From WHSW01 sp033856255 (GTDB lineage Bacteria; Actinomycetota; Thermoleophilia; Solirubrobacterales; 70-9), in the NCBI GenBank assembly GCA_033856255.1, contig JAWVFH010000016.1, forward strand, positions 6,614 through 70,613: a DNA stretch of 64,000 bases, in the 5' to 3' direction. The translations under genes and the position numbers were made by a program. Position 1 is the first letter of the stretch, and each line of letters starts with the position of its first letter. Under the pieces are notes generated by a model. It did no database searches. It was not told the origin of the DNA and saw nothing but the letters and a program-made list of their open reading frames with translations. Positions 58,088 through 64,000 of this stretch are shown one piece after another.

Positions 58088-58987
58088 CTACGCCGGGTTG
58101 GCGTCCTTCCGGAACAGGTACTCGTTGCAAGCGATGCCACCGCCGCGCGTGGTCAGACGCATCAGCGCGTAGCCATGGTCGCGGTAGAAGTCGAACACCT
58201 GCTCGGGCTTGGCCACCTCGAACGGGTAGCCGCCGATCCAGTCGACGAGGTCGTGCCAGCGGCTCATGCCTCTGGACCGGTGGTACTCGGTCCAGCCGCG
58301 CACGTAGTCGAGAGGCCGGCCGAGCAGAAGAGCCTTCAGGGCGCCGGCGAGCTCGCGCGGACCCATCACGGCAACGGCGAACGGTCCGCGCAAGAAGCGT
58401 GGGAGGGCGTTGTAGCGGCGCTTCAATCCTCGCCAGACCCGGCTTCGGCGGCCCTGGTCGTTGTAGATCGAGATGTAGAGGAAACCATCGGCCTCGACGA
58501 GGCGATCGACGTTCTCCATCGCCCTCCACATATCCCCGGTGTGGTGGAGGACTCCCCACGAGTACACGACAGAGAAGGTCCCGAGCGAATCGAGGTAACG
58601 GTCGTCAAGCACGCTCCCCTGCTCAACTGTCCATCGCCCGTCGTCCGGGAAGAAGCGACGCCTGAGCTCCTGGGCGCAGGCAACGCTGCTCGGGTCGAAA
58701 TCGAACGAATGAACGCGGTCGGCGCCGAGCCGCATTGCGGCCAAGGAGAAGAGGCCGCTTCCCGAGCCGGCATCGAGGAACTCGCGTCCCTCCAGGTTGG
58801 CGACGCCTAGCGTGGCGGTAAGGGATCGCTCGGCCTCCTCGATCCTTCTCTCGTCGAGCACGGAGAGGAAGCGTTGCCAGTTCTCACCGAACTCGAATCT
58901 CTCGCCCGCCTCGACCTCTCGCCCGAAGTCCTGTGCGGACGTAGAATGGCCCGGACCCACGGTGCTCGTCTCGTTCATTGGGCGCAT
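58088..58987 (-). CDS. Class I SAM-dependent methyltransferase
   Basis: The 299-residue enzyme has motif I FLDAGSGSGLFSLAAMRLGA, HSFDFDPSSVACAQELRRRF, and motif II FSVVYSWGVLHHTGDMWRAM with GFLYISIYNDQG. The C-terminal part (MSRWHDLVDWIGGYPFEVAK and LMRLTTRGGGIACNEYLFRK) is typical of the small-molecule/surface-sugar group often found in polysaccharide clusters. Start ATG is 58985-58987; ATG 58978 is an alternative. It is convergent with the GT-C-like gene and divergent from the plus-strand glycosyltransferase. Confidence 0.85.
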   Translation of the reverse strand: MRPMNETSTVGPGHSTSAQDFGREVEAGERFEFGENWQRFLSVLDERRIEEAERSLTATLGVANLEGREFLDAGSGSGLFSLAAMRLGADRVHSFDFDPSSVACAQELRRRFFPDDGRWTVEQGSVLDDRYLDSLGTFSVVYSWGVLHHTGDMWRAMENVDRLVEADGFLYISIYNDQGRRSRVWRGLKRRYNALPRFLRGPFAVAVMGPRELAGALKALLLGRPLDYVRGWTEYHRSRGMSRWHDLVDWIGGYPFEVAKPEQVFDFYRDHGYALMRLTTRGGGIACNEYLFRKDANPA

Positions 58988-59054
58988 CCTAGACCGGCGA
59001 GACGCATGACCGAGGGAGGTCCCGTGCGGGTCAAATCGGAAGGCGACGGATCAG

Positions 59055-60227
59055 GTGACCAGCGACGAAAACCGCGGAATGCCCGCTAGAGCTCGTGCCG
59101 CGCGAGCTCGCGTACGTCGTCGATTCGACGTGACGTTTTACGCTCCGTCCGCGACAGGGCTGTTCTTCCCCGGCGCCGGGCCCCTTCCCGGCGGCGCCGA
59201 AACCCAGCAATTGATCCTCGCCCGCGAGCTCGCGCGCCGCGGGTACCGGGTCGCGATGGTCGTGCTGGGCGAGCCGGGCTCGCTCCCGACGGAGCAGGAC
59301 GGAGTGCGGATCGTGACCCAATCTGTAACTCGGTCCCGCGTGCCGGTGATCAGAAGCCTCCTTGCTCTTGGGAAGACGATCCGTTGTCTGCTCGCTGCGC
59401 GGGCGCACACCTATGTCCGGCGAGGGCTTTCGGCAGCCACCGGGCTCTTGGCGGCCACGGCAAAGCTCAGCCGCGCCAGATTCGTCTTTTCGTCGGCTAG
59501 CGCGCTGGACTTCCTGCCGGAAAAGTGGGAACCGGATCCGAGGCGAGTGAAGGTCTATGAATTCGGCGTACGTCTCGCCGACGAGATCGTGGTCCAGACC
59601 GCCGCCCAAGCCGACCTCTGCCAGATGCGGTTCAACCGCCAGGCGCGGGTGATTCGGAGCATCGCGGAGCAGTCCGAGGCGCGTCAGGGCGTCCCGGACG
59701 CGTTCCTGTGGATCGGGCGGGTAGAGCAGAACAAGCGCCCCGACGCATACCTGGCGCTGGCCAGGGCGCTGCCGATGGCCCATTTTCGGATGATCGCGCT
59801 GCCGTCCCCGACCGACACGACAGGACTTGCTGACCGGCTGCAGCGAGACGCGGAGTCGATTCCAAACCTCGAGCTCCTTCACCCACGTCCCCGAGCCGAG
59901 CTCCAGGAGCTGTACGGGTCCGCCGCAGCGATCGTGAGCACGTCCGAATACGAAGGTATGCCGAACGTGTTCCTGGAAGCGTGGGCACGGGGAGTACCGG
60001 CCCTGTCGCTGACCTACGACCCGGACGGTCTGGTCGCCGAGGAGGGACTTGGCGCCTGTGCGACCGGTTCCTTCGAGCGTTTCGTCGAGCTGGCGGATGA
60101 GATCTGGGGCTCCCGTGCAAACGGGGCTGCCGTGGCCGACCGCTGCCGCGACTACGTCGCGCGCGAGCATGGCGTCGAGGCCAACGTCGACCGTTGGATC
60201 GACGTACTCGGGATCCGGGCGGGGTAA
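59055..60227 (+). CDS. Glycosyltransferase family 4 (paralogue 1 of the asnB-flanking pair)
   Basis: The 390-residue enzyme has a GT-B fold: GGAETQQLILARELARRGYR near the N-terminus, FLWIGRVEQNKRPDAYLALA in the hinge and TSEYEGMPNVFLEAWARGVP in the donor-binding domain. An N-terminal extension of about 25 residues is basic. The GTG start (59055-59057) has an AAGG about 11 nt upstream; the ATG at codon 9 is the alternative. It is clearly paralogous to the gene at 62544, sharing IRSIAEQ/IRSIAER and CRxYVAREH. Confidence 0.87.
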   Translation: MTSDENRGMPARARAARARVRRRFDVTFYAPSATGLFFPGAGPLPGGAETQQLILARELARRGYRVAMVVLGEPGSLPTEQDGVRIVTQSVTRSRVPVIRSLLALGKTIRCLLAARAHTYVRRGLSAATGLLAATAKLSRARFVFSSASALDFLPEKWEPDPRRVKVYEFGVRLADEIVVQTAAQADLCQMRFNRQARVIRSIAEQSEARQGVPDAFLWIGRVEQNKRPDAYLALARALPMAHFRMIALPSPTDTTGLADRLQRDAESIPNLELLHPRPRAELQELYGSAAAIVSTSEYEGMPNVFLEAWARGVPALSLTYDPDGLVAEEGLGACATGSFERFVELADEIWGSRANGAAVADRCRDYVAREHGVEANVDRWIDVLGIRAG

Positions 60228-60236
60228 CGCGGGAAT

Positions 60237-62144
60237 ATGTGTGGGATCGCGGGACTCGGGAACTTCGGCGGTCCGGTCGACGACGGCGTTGTTCATCGCA
60301 TGTGCAGGGTGATGGAGCACCGCGGCCCCGACTCCGCCGGCTTCCACTTCGAGCCAGGGGTCGCGCTGGGGATGAGGCGGCTCGCGATCATCGACGTCGC
60401 CGGAGGCGAGCAACCGGTCTACAACGAGGACGGGTCGGTGGTCGTGGTCGCCAACGGCGAGATCTACAACCACGACGAGCTGCGTCAATCGCTGCGAAAG
60501 CGCGGGCACAAGTTCGACTCCCGCTGCGACACCGAGGTCCTGGTCCACCTCTACGAGGAGTTCGGAGCCGACCTCGTCCGGCATCTCCGCGGCATGTTCG
60601 CGTTCGCGATCTGGGACGCGCGCAAGCGGCGACTCCTCTTGGCGCGTGACCGGGTCGGAAAGAAGCCGCTCTTCTGGGCGCGACACGGCGAGCGGTTCTG
60701 GTTCGGCTCCGAGGTGCGATCGCTGCTGCAGGATCCGAGCCTCAGCCGAGAGATCGATCCGGGAGCGATCGACGCCTACCTCACGCTCCAGTACGTCCCG
60801 CATCCGCTGTGCGCGTTTCGAGACATTCGCAAGCTCCCGCCGGCATCGACCCTCCTCATCGACGAGACCACGGCCCAGGTCGAGACCTACTGGAGGCTCG
60901 ACTACTCCGCCAAGCTCGAGTCGCCCGATGAGAACGAGATCCGCGAGCGACTCTGGGAGGAGATCAGGGAAGCGACGCGCATCCGCCTGATGAGCGACGT
61001 CCCCCTGGGCGCCTTCCTCTCCGGTGGAATCGACTCCAGCGCCGTGGTCGCAGCGATGGCCGAGCAGACGACCGAGCCCGTGCGGACGTTCTCGATCGGG
61101 TTCCGCGATCGCGACTTCGACGAGGCCGACTACGCCCGGGCCGTGGCGGAGCAGTTCTCGACCAACCACACGGAGTTCCAGGTCGAGCCGGAAGCGATCT
61201 CGATCATGCCCAAGCTCGCCCGCCATTACGGTGAGCCGTTCGCGGACTCGTCCGCGATTCCGAGCTTCTACCTCGCCGAGCTGACCAGCGGGCAGGTGAC
61301 CGTGGCGTTGAACGGCGACGGCGGCGACGAGAGCTTCGGCGGCTACGGACGGTACCTGCGCGGTACCAGGCTGGCCCGCCTCGGGTGGCTGCCCTCCGGA
61401 GCGCAGCGCGCAGCTCCCACCCTCGCGGCCGTGCTCGGCAGGCCCCGCGACGATCGCAGCCTGCGTGCCCGCGTCAAGCGGCTGGCGGGCACACTCGGCG
61501 CACCTCCATGGCAGCGCTACATGATGTCCTTGACGGCGTTCGATCGCCAATCGCGCGATCGTCTCGTCAGTCCGGAGTTCCTCGAGCGGCTCGATTCATG
61601 GCGCGCCGAACGGGTGATCGAGGACGCCTGGACCACGTCGACCGCGGAGACCGACCTCGAGCGCATGCTCGATGTGGACGTGCAGACCTACCTGCCCGGA
61701 GACCTGCTGCCGAAGATCGACATCGCCACCATGGCCCACTCCCTCGAGGCGCGCTCGCCCTTCCTCGACCATCGGCTGATGGAGTTCGCCGCCTCGCTGC
61801 CGGGCTCGATGAAGCTCGACGGCGGCGTCACGAAGCGAATCCTCAAACAGACGATGCGGGGGCGGCTGCCCGACGCAATCCTCGATCGGCCGAAGATGGG
61901 CTTTGGCGTGCCGCTGGCGCGCTGGTTTCGAGAGGACCTGCGGGACCTGCCCGCCGAGCACCTGCTCGATCCCGGCTGCCTCTCGCGGGGATATTTCCGG
62001 CGTTCGGAGCTGGAGCGGATAATCGGCGAGCACCGCGACGGGGTCACCGACAACTCGCTGCGAATCTGGGTCCTGCTTCAGTTCGAGATGTGGCACCGAG
62101 AGGTGGTCGAATCCCGGATCGTGGATTCGACACCGGTCGCGTAG
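60237..62144 (+). CDS. asnB: Asparagine synthase-type amidotransferase (AsnB family)
   Basis: The 635-residue enzyme has an N-terminal glutaminase domain with the nucleophile Cys 2 (MCGIAGLGNFGG), EHRGPDSAGF and VANGEIYNHDELR, and a C-terminal synthetase domain with the PPi-loop SGGIDSS (about residues 262-268) and GDGGDESFGGYGRYLRG. Such enzymes in glycan clusters may aminate a sugar acid or act in asparagine synthesis. It lies between two paralogous glycosyltransferases with a 9-nt gap upstream, which favours a glycan role (inference). Confidence 0.93.
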   Translation: MCGIAGLGNFGGPVDDGVVHRMCRVMEHRGPDSAGFHFEPGVALGMRRLAIIDVAGGEQPVYNEDGSVVVVANGEIYNHDELRQSLRKRGHKFDSRCDTEVLVHLYEEFGADLVRHLRGMFAFAIWDARKRRLLLARDRVGKKPLFWARHGERFWFGSEVRSLLQDPSLSREIDPGAIDAYLTLQYVPHPLCAFRDIRKLPPASTLLIDETTAQVETYWRLDYSAKLESPDENEIRERLWEEIREATRIRLMSDVPLGAFLSGGIDSSAVVAAMAEQTTEPVRTFSIGFRDRDFDEADYARAVAEQFSTNHTEFQVEPEAISIMPKLARHYGEPFADSSAIPSFYLAELTSGQVTVALNGDGGDESFGGYGRYLRGTRLARLGWLPSGAQRAAPTLAAVLGRPRDDRSLRARVKRLAGTLGAPPWQRYMMSLTAFDRQSRDRLVSPEFLERLDSWRAERVIEDAWTTSTAETDLERMLDVDVQTYLPGDLLPKIDIATMAHSLEARSPFLDHRLMEFAASLPGSMKLDGGVTKRILKQTMRGRLPDAILDRPKMGFGVPLARWFREDLRDLPAEHLLDPGCLSRGYFRRSELERIIGEHRDGVTDNSLRIWVLLQFEMWHREVVESRIVDSTPVA

Positions 62145-62163
62145 CACCGGGGGCCCGACTCGA

Positions 62164-62544
62164 ATGGCGGCGGAGACTCACCTCGATCCTGGACTGCGAG
62201 CGGGCATTCTCGTCGCCCTGCTGGTCTTCGCCGCCTTCGTCGTGATCGTGGTGACGACGGTCGATGACCGCGGTGAGATCGGTCCGGATTTCCAGGCCTC
62301 GTTCCGCGAGAAGGCGCACAGGACATATCCCGTCGACGGCCCACGGTCGCTGGGTCTGAGCTGCGACGAGCTCAATTCCCGGCTCTACGACTGCGTCGTC
62401 GAAATCACGAATCGACGCGGGACCAGGCTTGGCGTCTACCACGTCACACTGCGGGACTCGGGCTGCTGGAGCGCGCAGCTCGACTCCTCACTCAACTCCC
62501 CGCCCCTGCTCCGGCGCCTGCGGGCATGCATTGGAGGCAGGTAG
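62164..62544 (+). CDS. Small single-span membrane protein of unknown function
   Basis: The 126-residue product has one N-terminal membrane segment (about residues 12-33, AGILVALLVFAAFVVIVVTT) and an external domain of about 90 residues with three cysteines (in LSCDELNSRLYDC and SGCWS) and a fourth near the end (RLRACIG). The even number of Cys suggests two disulfides. It sits 19 nt after asnB and its stop overlaps the next gene's GTG (TAGTG). Confidence 0.7.
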   Translation: MAAETHLDPGLRAGILVALLVFAAFVVIVVTTVDDRGEIGPDFQASFREKAHRTYPVDGPRSLGLSCDELNSRLYDCVVEITNRRGTRLGVYHVTLRDSGCWSAQLDSSLNSPPLLRRLRACIGGR

Positions 62545-63653
62545 TGCCGGACACGTACGACGTTGTCTTCCTCAGCTCGTTCCTGGGCACTTCGCTCGAC
62601 GAGTCCGGGCAGATGACGGGCGGGGGCGCCGAAGCCCAGGTTCTGATGCTCGCGCGCGGCCTCGCGGAGCGCGGCCTTCGGGTCTGCATTGCCACCTGGG
62701 AGCCGAAGCGGGGCCTGCCGGCGAGTGTGGACGGCGTGGACGTGGCCGCCTTTCCCCGCCTCCGAAGCTGGTCTCGATTCGCCGCGATCAGCTACCCGGT
62801 CTACGCCGCTCGCTTCGTCCGCGCGCTGGCGCGGATTCGCGCTCGCACCTACGTGCAGCGCGGCGTCTCCCCGGATACGGCGCTGGTCGCATTGACGGCG
62901 CGCCTGCGCCGAGCCCGATTCGTCTACTCCGCCGGCAGCCTGTTCGACTTCGACTATGGGCGGTTGGAGCCGCGCCGGACGCTGGTATGGCTGTTCAAGC
63001 TCGGCTATCGGCTCGCCGACGTCGTCGTCGTGCAGACGGTCGAGCAGGGACGGCTCTCCAGAGAGCGCCTGGGCCGTGACGCGACGGTGATTCGCAGCAT
63101 CGCCGAACGTCGGCCCACGGCTCCGCGCACGCCTGAAGCCTTCCTCTGGATCGGGCGGATCGACGAAATCAAACGCCCGCACGCGTACGTCGCACTCGCC
63201 CGGGCGGTTCCCGAGGCGCGATTCTGGATGATCGTCGCTCAGATGGATGACGCTCCCCCCGCCCTCGCGGAGATCGAGCGGGCCAGCGCGGAGCTCCCGA
63301 ACATCGAGCTCCTGCCGCAACGGCCTCGCAGCGCGATCCTCGAGCTGATCGCGCGGTCGGCGGCACTGGTCAGCACATCCGAGTCGGAGGGAATGCCGAA
63401 CGTCTTCCTGGAGGCGTGGGCGCAGGGGGTACCGACGCTGTCCTTGAGCCACGACCCGGACGGCGTGATCAAGCGCTTCGGGCTCGGCGGGGTCGCCGGC
63501 GACAACCCGCAGGAGCTCGCACGGATGACGGGCGAGCTCTGGAGCTCGCGCGTTGACCAGGAGGAGATCGCCGCCGCCTGCCGGGAGTACGTCGCCCGCG
63601 AGCACGACCTGGACCGCGTGGTCGAGGAGTGGGCCGCGATCCTGGCGCGCTGA
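62544..63653 (+). CDS. Glycosyltransferase family 4 (paralogue 2 of the asnB-flanking pair)
   Basis: The 369-residue enzyme starts PDTYDVVFLSSFLGTSLDES and contains GGGAEAQVLMLARGLAERGL, AFLWIGRIDEIKRPHAYVAL and TSESEGMPNVFLEAWAQGVP. The start GTG 62544-62546 is decided by GGAGG 6 nt upstream and the TAGTG junction; the ATG at 62526 would lie within the preceding gene. It lies downstream of the small membrane protein and upstream of another glycosyltransferase (TGATG), forming one transcription unit. Confidence 0.88.
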   Translation: MPDTYDVVFLSSFLGTSLDESGQMTGGGAEAQVLMLARGLAERGLRVCIATWEPKRGLPASVDGVDVAAFPRLRSWSRFAAISYPVYAARFVRALARIRARTYVQRGVSPDTALVALTARLRRARFVYSAGSLFDFDYGRLEPRRTLVWLFKLGYRLADVVVVQTVEQGRLSRERLGRDATVIRSIAERRPTAPRTPEAFLWIGRIDEIKRPHAYVALARAVPEARFWMIVAQMDDAPPALAEIERASAELPNIELLPQRPRSAILELIARSAALVSTSESEGMPNVFLEAWAQGVPTLSLSHDPDGVIKRFGLGGVAGDNPQELARMTGELWSSRVDQEEIAAACREYVAREHDLDRVVEEWAAILAR

Positions 63654-64000
63654 TGATTCGCGTCGCTGCCTTGACCTCGGGGGCGGAGGTGCCGTCGAGC
63701 CGATTTCGCGTTCGGCAGTTCATCGATCCGCTGCGGCGGCTGGGGGTGGAGGTGCGGGAGTATTGCCCCCGGATCTCCAAGTACGACGCCGAGCCTTTCT
63801 GGATCGGACCCAGGGGTTGGGCGTGGCGCACGATCCAGCACGGAACGCGCGTTCCCGGGCTGCTCGGCTCGCGGAGGGCCGACGTTACGTGGCTCGAGCG
63901 TGAGCTGCAACCGGGGCGCGCCACGCTCGAACGCTGGACCGGACGGCCGCGCATCCTCGACATCGACGATGCGATCTGGCTGCACCCGTCGAGCGAGGAG
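63653..64000 (+). CDS. Glycosyltransferase, N-terminal part (cut by window edge)
   Basis: The 116 codons seen start MIRVAALTSGAEVPSSRFRV, then RQFIDPLRRLGVEVREYCPR, typical of the N-terminal domain of GT4-like enzymes with the SSRFRVRQ motif. The visible end reads ILDIDDAIWLHPSSEE, matching the DIDDAIW stretch seen in such proteins. The ATG overlaps the preceding stop (TGATG). The 3' part lies outside the window. Confidence 0.8.
   Translation, partial: MIRVAALTSGAEVPSSRFRVRQFIDPLRRLGVEVREYCPRISKYDAEPFWIGPRGWAWRTIQHGTRVPGLLGSRRADVTWLERELQPGRATLERWTGRPRILDIDDAIWLHPSSEE

Overview
The window is high-GC, gene-dense actinobacterial chromosome. It most likely comes from the Thermoleophilia/Solirubrobacterales part of the Actinomycetota. 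This placement is inferred from the GC-rich codon use with many GTG and TTG starts, the secreted proteins with a 'LRRNAYGLVAVFIALGG'-type signal peptide, the delta-60 repeat proteins and the transcription/translation gene order. It is not based on a database search.

Most of the minus strand is the conserved transcription/translation supercluster, read from right to left: an ECF sigma factor, then rpmG-secE-nusG (51-52 kb), rplK-rplA (47-48 kb), rplJ-rplL-rpoB-rpoC (24-33 kb), rpsL-rpsG (17.5-18.4 kb), fusA-tuf (11-14.3 kb), and the complete S10/spc run from rpsJ to secY (1-10.8 kb; secY is cut by the left edge). The S10/spc genes are almost all joined by 1-8 nt overlaps.

The supercluster is interrupted in several places. 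(1) Between fusA and rpsG lie two plus-strand membrane proteins, a PAS-LuxR regulator and a STAS protein. (2) Between rpsL and rpoC lie a HAD protein, a 160-bp quasi-palindrome, a small membrane protein, a secreted repeat protein and a translationally coupled block: AbiEi/DUF559-like protein, cystathionine beta-synthase, cystathionine gamma-synthase/lyase. (3) Between rplJ and rplA lie about 14 kb of secreted delta-60 repeat proteins and glycosyltransferases. (4) Between rplK and nusG lie a TolB-like secreted protein and a glycoside-hydrolase-like protein.

The right end (53.6-64 kb) is mostly a plus-strand polysaccharide locus: O-antigen ligase-like polymerase, GT-C-like membrane protein, two methyltransferases, AsnB-type amidotransferase, two paralogous GT4 glycosyltransferases flanking asnB, and the start of another glycosyltransferase. 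With the glycosyltransferases at 36-47 kb it suggests a large investment in cell-surface glycans.

The signals that ordinary gene calling would miss are these: an L10 leader with an intrinsic terminator before rplJ; a strong terminator in a long leader upstream of fusA (candidate attenuator); a 20-bp hairpin with the start codon of the AbiEi/DUF559 gene in its loop; a 160-bp quasi-palindrome at 18910-19070; a 330-bp duplicated segment carrying a delta-60 gene end plus a truncated glycosyltransferase start; acidic or low-complexity extensions on at least six ribosomal proteins; and several deep antisense overlaps, including a glycosyltransferase that overprints the tail of rplA. No tRNA, rRNA, CRISPR array or transposase was seen.
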